Assembly (NCBI GenBank): GCA_022495995.1
Contig: JAFEMH010000072.1
Location: 186,001 to 250,000, forward strand
DNA from: Adenophora triphylla var. japonica
Lineage: Eukaryota > Streptophyta > Magnoliopsida > Asterales > Campanulaceae
Length of the DNA stretch: 64,000 nt
Direction: 5' to 3'
Shown: positions 22,853-33,399 of the stretch, piece after piece
Layout of the letters: every line of letters begins with the position of its first letter
How positions within the stretch are numbered: the stretch's first letter is position 1
Notes under the pieces: model-generated
What the model saw: only the letters and a program-made list of their open reading frames with translations
The model's database searches: none
Told to the model about the DNA's origin: nothing
Position numbers and translations under genes: made by a program

Positions 22853-23302
22853 GAAGAGCACGAGTCAACTCTCCTTCCCCATACACTACCCCTCAGTAAA
22901 AGTAAAGTGCTAAAAGAGTAATACCCAACTGGATACATTCCCGCTAATGATCCAGGTAAAAAACAGGGTCGCACTTCTTTTGTCTTCGTTTTTCTCAAAA
23001 TCACCTAAAAGTGTCGAACTACGGTGACCTGAGCCCCTTAGTCCAATTGTAAAAGGGGAACGTAGGCAGCCATCATTGGTTCGGCCTAAAAAACAAAAAT
23101 AATACAATAAGCATCAATTGCTTGTGTTTCGAAAAACTCTTTTCATTTAACCTACAAATTTGCTACGGTTAAAACATTCTTTGATGAGTTCAAGCACGGT
23201 CAACTCTTGACTCGCTACACGCTAGCAAAACTATAATAAAACATTAATCGGTTAATGTGTCTGCAATGACAATGGGTGGATACTCCGGACAGCAAGGTCA
23301 AC
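22853..23302. other. Region after pol, no feature recognised
   Basis: About 450 bases between the pol stop and the antisense gene. I see no motif beyond short ORFs of doubtful meaning. Confidence 0.5.
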
Positions 23303-24793
23303 CTAGTTTCTCGTACTTGGTCCTTCATCCTTCTTCCCCTTCCCTTTCCCCCGGCGAGTGTTCTTCACCTTCACAGGGAATACTCCGGTAGTCCTTCTAC
23401 CTGGCTCAGGGACCCTTCCTGACGCCTCCGTCAAACCTGTAGCTGTCAACGCAGCCCTTTCCCTAGCTCTGTCTCGAGCTACCTCACTTCGAGCCATCAT
23501 AACTGTGCTTTGATTGGCCTCCCGATCAGCATTGGCCTCATAGTCAGCCATGTCATTCCCAGTACGATCCCCAGGATTAGCTCTCGCTTCGGTCATCCTC
23601 AAGGTCGAGCTGTCAAGGTGTCTGACACCCAACAGCTCTCTCCGTCTCCACAAGATAGTCATTTGTGTCTCCCCTATACACTCTTCGTACCGGTTCGAAT
23701 CTTTGCGTCGATGAACAGTGCCCCCTCTCCGGTGAAAGAGAACCCTGGCGAGAAAGGACGTGTATTGCCACCACCGTGTGAGCAACAATAGCGTCGAAGG
23801 ATCTTCCATCGGCAGATCCCACCTCGAAGGTAGCGGCATGACTCAAACTCCGTCAATGGCACTCGCTCCGGCCGTCTTGTCGCAGAACCAACGATGGAAT
23901 GTAGAAAGACGTCAGATGCCCCGCACTCGACAACCAATAGGCCCTCCTGAGCGGTCCGACAAGTCTGTAACTTCCAATGGGGAACCCACCATCGCAAGTG
24001 ATGCGTGCGAGTGCGGCCATCCAGAGCTCCGGCTCGGCTGATTGCCCCCTATCACCAGAGGACATCGAGAGAAGGACCAAGCGTCACAAGACATTGGCCC
24101 CTCGGGCATCATCTGCAGCCTTTCCCTCAACCACATGGTAAGCATAGCGGGACTCCCTCCCACATGTATCGGCACTGCGGTCGCCATCCGACCTATGCCC
24201 GGGAACGTCTCGCCCAAGACCAACGGCACGATGTCTCCCCCGCTCCGGCACTGCCTCACCAGGTCCAGTACACTGTGATGGCACACACCCAGAGACGTGA
24301 ACGTGAACAGAGTGGCAATCGTGCACAGAGCAAATGCGTCCCACACAAAGACGCTCCCCTCAGCTCCGGCAAATCTATCGGGCAGTCCCGAAATGTCAAC
24401 ATAATCAGTATCTAGTATCAGCATCCCGTATGCTTCTCCAGCCGAGATACCAAGCAAAGACGCTAGCTTCTCAACAGTGGCCATGCCACCAGCATACGGA
24501 AGAACTAGCTGTTCCGTCTCAGGTCCTCCTAGAATGGCCTGGAAATCTTCAAATGTAGGAGTGATTTTGTTGTACGAAAAGTTGTACACATTCCTCCGTA
24601 CGTCCCAGAACCGAGACGCGGCTCTCAAAAGATCCCAATCTGGCATGAGCTCCTTCAAAGCCCAAACAGATTTCATCCCGTAACAGCCTTCGAAAAACCC
24701 TTTGTTCTGCCTCGTGTGGTTCCGTACCCACGACTGAAAGTTGTCCAAATATCGCTCTTGCATCCGAGACGATAGCTTGGGAAAGGGAGCCAT
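23303..24793 (-). pseudogene. Antisense DUF7745-like gene in the old element
   Basis: Encoded against pol. The frame 24793-23912 is 293 residues, beginning MAPFPKLSSRMQERYLDNFQ. It contains WALKELMPDWDLLRAASRFW, FSYNKITPTFEDFQAILGG, KLASLLGISAGEAYG and then DIVPLVLGETFPGIGRM and MLTMWLRERLQMM. This pattern (FWD..., TPT.E.F..ILG, PLVLAET) resembles plant DUF7745 proteins, related to the plant mobile domain and often found in retroelement 3' regions; their molecular function is not known. Coding seems to continue in other frames to about 23303, with a charged Arg/Ala/Glu helix and a basic KVKNTRRGKGKGKK tail, so at least one frameshift is present. Family assignment is from memory of the pattern. 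Confidence 0.6.
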
Positions 24794-24919
24794 GACAGAA
24801 AATGAAAGAAGCCTTAGAAATTTGAGAGAATTCAGCTAACTGATCAGAGGTGAATGCGCAGTTCTTAACCAATTGCAAAGCTGAAACTGCAATTTAAAAG
24901 AATCTGGAAACTCACTCTC

Positions 24920-24933
24920 AGTCCGGCCGGACT
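24920..24933. promoter_or_regulatory. Palindrome AGTCCGGCCGGACT, copy 1
   Basis: A perfect 14-base palindrome 127 bases upstream of the ATG (24793) of the antisense DUF7745-like gene. Followed on plus by CCCTGCAG. Confidence 0.55.
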
Positions 24934-25372
24934 CCCTGCAGCTTGACTTGGTCAACTCTGCTGCCTATTGCTTCCTAAATTGGAAGCAATTCCAAACAAC
25001 GCCCTGTTCATGCCTTGTGAATCTCGCGTGTCGCCCTAGTTTCATTTAACCAATGTCAATATCCCTTCCGTCCCGGGCTCGTGCAACAGTGCAATTAATT
25101 AATTATCAGTGCATATAGGCTTAAATTTTGACCCGTTCAATTTTTAATGCATGTTTCATATTATTTATTTTTGATTAACCTACTTCCTTATTTGCCGAAA
25201 ATAACAGAAGGTGATCACTAAATAGATGCGCGAAATACAGGTTCCGCCCCACGGGTGGCGTTTTTCAAGTACAGTTCAAATCAAATCGTTCCAGACGATA
25301 CATACATTTTGTCTAAAAAAAAGAAAAAAGAGGAGAAAGCATGTAAAGGAGGACTACTCCGAATCCTGCTCG

Positions 25373-28017
25373 TCATCCGAGCACTCGACGCACTGCTCCG
25401 CCGCTGTCGGATCCGTCGCAAACAAGAAGTCGCCAAATTCCTCCAGGCGGGAATACGCAAAAGGCCTCCTCGGCGTCCGCAAACTTGAGGACTCTCCCCT
25501 CCAGCCGTGGGAACAGGCGAACCTCTCGGCCGTTCCAAACCGTTCCGCCCGCGAACTGGCCAAATCCCTGTACAAAGTCTTCCCCACCAGCCGTGGGAAC
25601 AGGCGAACCTCTCGGCCTAAACGGCCTCGGCTCATGGACATCCACGCTCCTCCGGGAACTGCACCGCATAAACGCCACGAGCCTCCTAGCGTAGGCGGCC
25701 CACCCGTCCACCAGCCTCATAGCGTCGTTGTACGTACGGCCAGACACCTGCGAACCAGGAAAGTCATCAGAAGGCAAGCAGAAAGTACAGATGCAACATT
25801 TGCAAAATGCTACTATCAAATGCAGAAAAAAAGTGCTCACCGAAGCATTGGGGTCAACCCTGTACCGTGATCTCGGCTCATCCGGGATCGGGATCACCAG
25901 CCGCCTGCGCGAACCGTCCAACCCCTCGTACGCCAGCCTAACGCGTGGGAGCAGAAGATCTCGGGGATATCCAGGGCCATCGCCCTCCCTGTGCTGCACC
26001 TGTGGGCTCCTCAGCCTCATCCTCAAGAAAGTCTCATAGTCGGCCCCCGCTATGATGTACTCGGTATAGAACACGCCCTGTCTATACCTCTCCAACTCAT
26101 CCATCATCATCGATAGAGGATGCTGCATGCGCATAGGAGGATCCACCGGCACCATCGGAAGTGACCCCGGGCCATGCTGACGGGTCACTCTCTCCCCCAG
26201 ATACATAGCATCGCAATGAAGTCCCACCAGGAGCTTCCTCCGTCGCGTCACCTCGCTAGCAACCTGAACCACGCCCATGTGGAACCGACTCCACCAGGTC
26301 AGCTGGATCCTCTCAGAGAACTCCCGGTCCAGTGCCTGGGACACCTCCTCGTACGTCAGCCAAGTGCCCACCCTCGACGAGACCGCCTTCTTCGCCCTCT
26401 TCTGCCAAACCAGTATGGCGGGGAACAAGGGTCGATACGCCTCCCTAATGTCCCACTCCTGCGGACTGAACACCTCATAGCACCAGACCTGCCAAGCAAA
26501 TGGAAAGTTATGTCAGCTACAGAGCAGATACATACGAGTACATAAACGAGACAAGGAAGAGAAAAAGATGTAAACTTACATCCAAGGCATGCGAGAAGCA
26601 GCTCAAGGAATTCTCCTCTCCCCGCGAGAACCTGTCCAGAGAATAATAGAGCTCGGCCAGTCCAGCTTCCCCTCAGGCGTATCCCCTCACGGCATCCGGA
26701 TTCATCGGCGGCGACTGAGCAGAGGGAAGTGACAGGATGTATCAGAAGTCGGGAACAAAGTCGCTAAAAACGCGAACCAAATGAACCCTCGAGCCAGGCG
26801 CTCCGCGGTCATCCTCAGAGATCCAGCCAAATAATCTGCAATACCCGTCTGCAGATGCCTCTCCATCAGCCTGTACCGAATGCCTAAGCCCCTGGCATCG
26901 GTAATATCGAAACCCAGCAGCTCCGACAACTGCCCCGGGGTGTACCCATCCACCCACACCAGCGTGTTGCCCCAGAATGGCAACCCAGTGATAGCGGCAA
27001 AGTCAGTGGGAGTCACCGTCGCCTCCCCCCATCTGAAATGGAAAGTGTGGGTCGTATCCCACCAGTACTCGCTCAAAGTCACGTACATGGACCTGGCCCT
27101 CTGCGTATCAGCTATCGCAGCTACCGCACTGATAAACCCAGCTAATCCGGAGTCAAGCACCAGCTGCCGTGGACTCCTCTCTCCCTCTCGAGCATCGTTC
27201 GGGAATACCTCCCACAGCGCTCGCACTGCCTCAAAGGCACCTCGACTCTTCTGGTTGTGGGTATCAACCGTCCCACGCCCCTGCAGGTGAACAAAGCAAA
27301 GATACGTTAAGCACAGAAGCAACGTCAACAGGATGCACGAACGCATGTCAAAAGGATGCAATGCAGATACGGTTCTCATTCATTTCCTAAAATATTTCCA
27401 TCATTTCGAAAACTCCGTCGAATCCGGAACTTTCAAAACATTTCGAAAACTCCGTCGAATCCGGAACTTTCAAAACATTTCGAAAACTCCGTCGAATCTG
27501 GAACTTTCAAAGCACTCCGAAAACTCCGTCTAATCCGGAACTTTCAAAATCCTTCGAAAAATCCGTCGAATTCGGAACTTTCAAATCCTCTCAAACATTT
27601 CGAAAATTTACTCCGTCCCGAATTAAAGCTACTTTAATTTTGGAAAATGCATCTAGACATAGAATTTTGCAACCAAAATTTTTATGTCATCTACCCATAG
27701 TGTCAATTGAATTACATCCTAGTCAATTTCGACAAAGGTTCATAGCAAAGTCAAAAGCCCCAATCCGGGCACCAAAATCCCTAACTCCTTCCTAGTCAAA
27801 TTTCTAACATTTAAAGAATACACATTCTTAAAATTAATGGAATTTGAAGGAAGCTTACTTGTCTCTCGATCCCTCCTTTGGAGTTGTGTTTATCCCTAGC
27901 CGGGTAAAACTCCGCCGGATTCAATGGATGAACATTGGTTCGAATGGTCCGAACCAACCGTGTTCTTTCGTCATCGATCCTTCCATGGCGAGCCATCGGT
28001 CCCAAATCACCTTCCAT
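25373..28017 (-). pseudogene. Antisense MAIN-like (plant mobile domain) gene
   Basis: A spliced gene on the minus strand inside the old element. Exon 1 is 28017-27859 (53 codons, donor GTAAGC). Exon 2 is 27280-26580 (acceptor CACCTGCAG, donor GTAAGT), exon 3 is 26488-25841 (acceptor TTGGCAG, donor GTGAGC), and the last exon is 25747-25373 (acceptor TTCGCAG). The translation shows FHFRWGEATVTPTDFAAITG, a typical plant-mobile-domain signature, then YTPGQLSELLG, RGFIWFAFLATLF, and in exon 3 VWCYEVFSPQEWDIREAYRP. MAIN-like proteins act in the nucleus in genome stability and silencing. Two lesions: exon 2 needs a one-base shift near 26700-26720, and TGA at 26675-26673 replaces the Trp usual after RGYA. 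The last exon carries a duplication (about 25501-25531 and 25589-25619). Confidence 0.7.
27411..27605. repeat. 37-bp minisatellite in intron 1 of the MAIN-like gene
   Basis: About five copies of AACTCCGTCGAATCCGGAAC followed by TTTCAAAACATTTCGAA, lying between exons 1 and 2. Confidence 0.85.
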
Positions 28018-28168
28018 AGCAATTTTTCTTCACAAATCTGACCAAATCTCACAATTTGGTTGAGTTTTTCTCTCTTTTCTCTCCTCTCTCTCGTCGGAAA
28101 TAATGGGGAAAAAGGGAATGGTTTGCGTCGGACTTGGAGCTGATTTGAACCTGGTCAAACTCAGTCCA

Positions 28169-28182
28169 AGTCCGGCCGGACT
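28169..28182. promoter_or_regulatory. Palindrome AGTCCGGCCGGACT, copy 2
   Basis: A perfect palindrome 152 bases upstream of the ATG (28017) of the antisense MAIN-like gene. Followed on plus by CCTACTGCAATTT. Confidence 0.55.
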
Positions 28183-28309
28183 CCTACTGCAATTTAAAAA
28201 GATTCTTTCCAATTCAGCCCCTCAACTTTGGGCAGTTCCAATTTTACCCCTTTTGGCCTCCAAAAGTGTAAAATTTCCCCCCAGTTAGACATTTCTAACA
28301 TCCCATCCC

Positions 28310-28735
28310 CCGAGGATAAATTCCCAGTTAGTTTTCACTAACGCTCGTCTCCAGACGTTAAATTCCCAGTTAGTTTTCACTAACGCCCGTCTCCAGACGT
28401 TAAATTCCCAGTTAGTTTTCACTAACGCCCGTCTCCGCACGTTAAATTCAATCCTCGGCTGACGTTTGACATTCCAACGCTCAATCATGTCCCCAGACAT
28501 TCCAGTTACATTTCCGTCTCCAGACGTTAAATTCAATCCTCAGTTGACGTTTGGCATTCAAACGCTCAATCATGTTTCCGGACATTCCAGTTACATTTCC
28601 GTCTCCAGACGTTAAATTCAAATGCTCAATCATGTCTCCGGACATTCCAGTTACATTTTCGTCTCCAGACGTTAAATTCAAACGCTCAATCATATATCCG
28701 GACATTCAAGTCACATTTCCGTCTCCCGACGTTAA
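28310..28735. repeat. Two interleaved minisatellites sharing CGTCTCCAGACGTTAAATTC
   Basis: Three copies of a 41-42-bp unit with CCAGTTAGTTTTCACTAACG (28320-28445), then about four copies of a roughly 60-bp unit with CGCTCAATCATGTCTCCGGA (28480-28735). Both carry the GTCTCCAGACGTTAAATTC segment. Confidence 0.8.
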
Positions 28736-29049
28736 AATTTATATCAGTTTTCACCACCATTCACTTCCCCGGCCGCCAGTCGTAAGCCCGATCGTTCCAC
28801 CTCAGCGGCCATCAAGGTAAGCCCGCACAACAATCCTTCTTCGGCCAGCCGTAAGCCCGAATGCTCATCCCCAGCAAGATTCTAAAGAAGAAACGTCGAT
28901 CCTTCTGAGTTGTTAATAACGCCAGTTTAACACAACCATTCTCATCATTTGCCACCCTATCCCCAGCAGGATAAACCCGGCAGCCGCAATAAGCCCGAAC
29001 CCCAAGGCACGAACGCCTTCGTCCCAGGATAAACGTATCCTCCTTCACT

Positions 29050-29235
29050 CCGGTTTGAGGCGCCACACGCCCACATATGTTCAGCAACTCCGGTTTGAGG
29101 CGCCACACACCCTCGTATGTTCAGCAACTCCGGTTTGAGGTGCCACACGCCCTCGTATGTTCAGCAACTCCGGTTTGAGGCGCCACACGCCCTCATATGT
29201 TCAGCAACTCTGGTTAGAGGCACCACACGCCCTCG
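29050..29235. repeat. 40-bp minisatellite, five copies
   Basis: Units start CCGGTTTGAGGCGCCACACG at 29050, 29090, 29130, 29170 and (diverged) 29210. Short repeats with AGACGCCTCC follow to about 29340. Confidence 0.9.
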
Positions 29236-29530
29236 AAGGTTTCAGGAATTCCAGGTCCAGACGCCTCCTAATAGTCTCCATTCAGGTCCAGGCACCTCGC
29301 AATGGTCTCCTCTCAAGTTCAGACGCCTCCCAATAGTCTTGATCAGGTCAAGGTCCCCACGTGCAGCTCCTTGCACCTTCGAACTACGATCGGCTTGATT
29401 CCCGCTCGGGATACGTAGGAATCCTTTCGCTAAGGGTCCAGCCAGCTGACCGCCCAGGTCTTTCAAAGTAAGGCATCCCGATTTGGATCCTTATCTTTTT
29501 CAATGACCCCACCTCCTTCGGAGGAGACGT

Positions 29531-29545
29531 CACTGAGGGGCTAAC
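29531..29545 (+). other. Polypurine tract of old element
   Basis: CACTGAGGGGCTAAC lies directly before the LTR start TGTAAGTACCC. The same GAGGGGCTA(A)C-TGTAAGT arrangement is found in the nested element. Confidence 0.6.
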
Positions 29546-29940
29546 TGTAAGTACCCAAATCCGGATCGTCAAAATTCGTCAGAAAGTTAATCGAAATCCG
29601 TTATCTGGCCCGCTCCAGGTTAACCGGAACTCGTTAAGCTCTCCCTTGCCATGCCCAACGAGACGTTCCAGGACTGCCCCGTGCATCCCGACGTCAAAAC
29701 GTACTTGACACGCGTCATCGCACGTAAAAGTACGGCTTTCCCTGAAAAACGCACTTTCCGGGGGCGTTTCGGACATTTTTCGGACTGTTATTTAAAAAAC
29801 GGACAAAACCGGGACCCGGGAACGAACTCCCATGCAAATGGTGAGTCATGGGACATGTGGCAGCCATGCCACCTCCCTCCCATCACCCTTCAATCAGAAA
29901 TCAAAGGGAAAAGACTAAAATACCCCTGGTGTTCAGTCTA

Positions 29941-29954
29941 AGTCCGTCCGGACT
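29941..29954. promoter_or_regulatory. Palindrome copy 3 (one mismatch), in LTR
   Basis: AGTCCGTCCGGACT followed by CCCTCTGCA, 123 bases before the LTR TATA box. Confidence 0.5.
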
Positions 29955-30032
29955 CCCTCTGCATTCTTCAGAAATTGCCAGCAAGTCCCTCAAATTCCCA
30001 AAGCTTCACAAAACCCCCTGGATTTCAGCCTA

Positions 30033-30046
30033 AGTCCGGCCGGACT
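30033..30046. promoter_or_regulatory. Palindrome AGTCCGGCCGGACT, copy 4, in LTR
   Basis: A perfect copy 31 bases upstream of the LTR TATA box and followed by CCTACTG as at 28183. Confidence 0.6.
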
Positions 30047-30063
30047 CCTACTGAAAATTCACC

Positions 30064-30071
30064 TATAAATA
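30064..30071 (+). promoter_or_regulatory. TATA box of old element LTR
   Basis: TATAAATA in the context ACCTATAAATAGAAG, the likely U3 promoter, oriented with the element. Confidence 0.65.
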
Positions 30072-30534
30072 GAAGTTGCTGTCAAAGCCAAAACACAACA
30101 AAATTTTACCCCAAAAATCACTCTACCCCACGGCTCAACTGAGTTTCACCCTTCTTGAGCTCCCGTTTCGTCTCAATTCGCGTGAAACTTCCGTATTTTG
30201 ATCAAATACGCCCCTCACCACTCCGAAACACCATTCCAAACCGCTTTCCGTATCCCGTATACACCTCTCGAGCCAAAGGAGTCGACCCTAGCCATAGGTA
30301 CAACTCCCTCTCTCTAATTTTGTCTCGGTTTACGCGCCAGTAGCTACAACCGTTTCGAACCACGTTCTTGAAATGTAGACGCCTCCGTCTATCGGGGTCC
30401 GATACGTTTTAGCCCCTCGATCCTCTTCTCTTCCCGTAAGAGAAGTAATCACGGGTTAAAACGGCGTTCTGACCCCGTTCCGTTTACTTTTTATGTTATT
30501 TACCATTCCGGATCGATCGATCCGTCGATTGTCA

Positions 30535-30720
30535 TTTACTTTTCTGTCATTTACAATTCCGAGCCGTTTTGGCTCGTTGATCGTCATTTACAATTCCGAG
30601 CCATTTTGGCCTCGTTGATCGTCATTTACAATTCCGAGCCATTTTGGCCTCGTCGATCGTCATTTACAATTCCGAGTCGTTTGGCTCGTTGATCGTCATT
30701 TACGATTCCGGATCCTTCGA
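30535..30720. repeat. 39-bp minisatellite inside the LTR
   Basis: Four to five copies of GATCGTCATTTACAATTCCG followed by AGCCATTTTGGCCTCGTT. Longer-range repeats of TTTAATACGCTTTTTCCCG recur at 30833 and 30990. Confidence 0.85.
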
Positions 30721-31639
30721 TTCCGTTGATACTGCTTTAAATACTATCATTTACAAGTCTGACCCGTTTGGATCGTGATAGTATTTACTTTTCAAAGTCT
30801 GAGTCGCAACCCGATTCGTTGATTGCATGTCATTTAATACGCTTTTTCCCGTAAAAATCGTTAACAATGTAATGCCCGGTTCAAAACCGGAGTTCGTCCT
30901 TCGAACTCTCTTTCAAAAACGCGCGAAATGACGTTGGCATCCAAGCGCTCATCTTCAAACTAAAAGCCGCCATTTGACATTCAAAATCATTTAATACGCT
31001 TTTTCCCGTAAAAATCGTTAACAATGACTCGCCCGGTTCAAAAACCGGAGTTCGACCTTCGAACTCCTTTTCAAAAAGGCTCAAAATCGACGTTTGCCAC
31101 GCAAACGCTCATTTCAAACTCAAAACCGACGTTTGTCATTCAAACGCTCGTCTTTTCAAACAAGTCACCTAATCAACGTTTGACATTCAAACCAAGATTA
31201 AGCTTGTCATTCAAGCCCCCATTTCAAAAAAAATGCAAACACACACACACACACACACACGATTTCGAGAAAGGTAGAAAGACTCGTCATACGAGGCGTT
31301 TCGGGTGATCTCGTAATACTCTTCCCAAAACGTAACGTGACCTCCGAACCTAACAATCTCTGGTACTAAAAGCTTTTACTCATTTTTGTTACCAATAAAA
31401 ATGATCCCCTGTTTTTAAAGTCATTTCCTAAGTTTTTGCTACCAATAAAAACGACACCATTTTCACTAAAGCCGTTTCTCAACGTTTTGGGCTGAAAATA
31501 CAAAAACCGCGTGGCGACTCCTCATTTTCCTTCCCATGAAGCGAGGTCTCAGACACCAACCCTCCGCGAAAGACAACCGCATTTTGCCGCGCGCGAAATC
31601 TCGGGTAATTTCAGGTGGCAGTATGTGCATGGAGTGTCT

Positions 31640-32900
31640 TCGAGGTCGATACTCAATATCAAACTATGTCAGCTCTATTGCCCAATTGAGTAGTCGACCT
31701 GAACTTTCTGGTTTGTGTAGTATTTTCATCAGGGGTGGGTTAGCTAGCACGACTATAGGATGGGCAGAGAAGTACGCCCTTAGTTTCCTTGCAGCGATCA
31801 CTAAAGCATAGGCTACCTTTTATGCATTGAAATACCTCCCTTCCACATCGAACAAGGCCTTGATCACGTAATAAACAGGCTTTTGGGCACCATTTTCCTC
31901 TCGAACTAACACCGCTGCAACTGCACGATCACCAACTGACAAGTACACATATAAATTCTCTCCTTGAACCGAACTACTGAGGAGCGGGGGAGAAGCAAGA
32001 TAATCCTTGAGTTGTTGAAAGGATGATGAGCATTTGGTCGTCCACTTGAAGGTTTTCGTCCCCTGTAGAGTCTTGAAGAATGGGAGAGTTCTCTCAGCCG
32101 ATTTATGAAGTGACTCGAAGCAGCTACTCGACCATTCAGACGTTGAAATTCCTTGATACAGGTGGGCTACTGCATTTCTACCAAGCCCCTAATCTTCTCC
32201 GGATTGGCCTCAATGCCTCTTTGTGACACCATAAAATCCAAAAACTTCCCTCCGGCAACCCCAAACACACACTTTCTTGGGTTCAACTTCATGTCGTTTG
32301 CTTGTAAGTTGGCGAACAATTCGTTAGGTCGACTACATGACATCCTGACTTGGTTTTGATGACCATGTAGTCGATGTAAGCTTATATGTTTCAACCAATT
32401 TGACTAGCAAATACTTTGTTTACCATTCTTTGGCAGGTAGCCACAACATTCTTCAGCCCGAATGACATCTTCGTATAAAAGTATACCCGACCTACCACCT
32501 GAAAGGTTGTCTTCTCAATATCATCCTCATACATTTTTTATTTAGTGGTAGCCTGAATAGGCATCCAAGAATCTTAGAGTGGCATGGCCAACAATTGAGT
32601 CGACCAACTTATCTATACAGGGCAGAGGGTAGCTGTCCTTTGGGCAAGCTAGGTTCAAGTCTGTGAAGTCGACACACATCCTCCATTTTCCATTGGCTTT
32701 TTTGACCATCACTACATTTTCCAACTAGGTAGTGTAAGATGCCTCTTTAATTATACCCGCACTGAGTAACTTGTCGACCTCTTGCTTGTTGGCGACCTCC
32801 TTATCACGACCCAAAATTCTCAGCTTCTGGATTCTGAATTTTATGGTGTGGTTAACCTCAAGCTTATACACTACGACCTCTTCTTTGATTCACTTCATGT
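31640..32900 (-). pseudogene. Decayed RT and RNase H of a truncated Tat/Retand fragment
   Basis: Read on minus. An RT entry segment ALLKESLDVFAWRFEDMK lies near 32950-32890. VVMVKKANGKWRMCVDFTDL and then LPCIDKLVDS follow near 32720-32600. MKLNPRKCVFGVAGGKFLDF and then MVSQRGIEANPEKI lie at about 32290-32185, and an RNase H remnant KALFDVEGRYFNA lies near 31865-31830. It ends within the RNase H connection at about 31640, where the old element's LTR begins. The aRNH and integrase are absent. The order and motifs match the element at 55.6-62.1 kb, but stops are frequent. Confidence 0.8.
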
Positions 32901-33399
32901 CTTCAAATCTCCATGCGAAAACATCTAGGCTCTCTTTTAACAAGGCTGTTATTTCGGCCTTCTCTTCAGGTGGCAGTTGTCTATCTATCTTGATTCTTTG
33001 CTCAGGGTAGGCCGTATTGGTTTCCACCTCCTCTAACTTGTCCACTCATTCTAACTCTGGACCGTCTCTAAACTATAGGGTTTCAATTATGATTTCCCTA
33101 ACTCTTCTTCTCTCTTCTACTCTGAGGTGTGGGGCTTCTACCTCAATCATGCCATCTAATTTTGTAGCCATCTCGTTGGCATGGGCGGCCCCCGAGTTTT
33201 GGTAAATTGAGAGACATATGGTTCCAATGATGACTTGGTCAACCAAAACTGTACATCAGTTGCATCTTCTGGGTTGCTTGAGTGAGATGTCCTCTCTACC
33301 ATGACTTGGTCATGAGAAGGATAGGTCGTCTCATGCTGCACTTCTACCATTTCCTCATCCACACATTTGATGGTTGCTAACCTCGAGGTTGTAGTTACT

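Larger units (their letters stand above)
28018..29530. other. 3' region of old element between antisense gene and LTR
   Basis: The upstream region of the antisense gene (28018-28290), then minisatellites, then TAGTCT/CAGGTCCAGAC-like short repeats (29240-29350). No protein motif is visible. Confidence 0.6.
1..31613 (+). mobile_element. Old Ogre/Tat-lineage Ty3/gypsy element, interrupted
   Basis: This is a host retrotransposon whose left end lies outside the window. Domains run gag remnant, protease, RT, RNase H, archaeal-type RNase H and integrase (the Tat/Ogre order), then a long 3' region with antisense genes, a polypurine tract and one LTR. Continuity across the nested element at 9494-22689 is shown by the integrase: its C-terminal basic segment stops at 9493 and resumes, in the same reading sense, at 22695. 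Gag and RT carry many frameshifts, so the element is dead. The right end is set at about 31613 only because the sequence there resembles the end of a related LTR; with the left flank unseen, no target duplication can confirm it. Confidence 0.8.
29546..31613 (+). repeat. 3' LTR of old Ogre/Tat-like element
   Basis: Starts TGTAAGTACCC after a purine tract. It contains two AGTCCG-palindrome copies, a TATA box, 39-bp repeats, an (AC)n run (31238-31260) and, near the end, CGTGGCGACTCC (31510-31521), which is also present near the end of the nested LTR. The end is placed at ...GGTAATTTCA by analogy; the partner LTR is outside the window, so the end is uncertain by up to about 100 bases. Confidence 0.65.

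Noticed and set aside
24005..27290. Plus-strand ORFs of 120-136 residues at 24.0, 26.2 and 26.9 kb
   Set aside because: They are mirror frames of the antisense DUF7745-like and MAIN-like genes, without motifs of their own.
27411..29235. CRISPR-like arrays of 37- and 40-bp units
   Set aside because: The units are directly tandem without unique spacers, in plant retroelement DNA. They are minisatellites.
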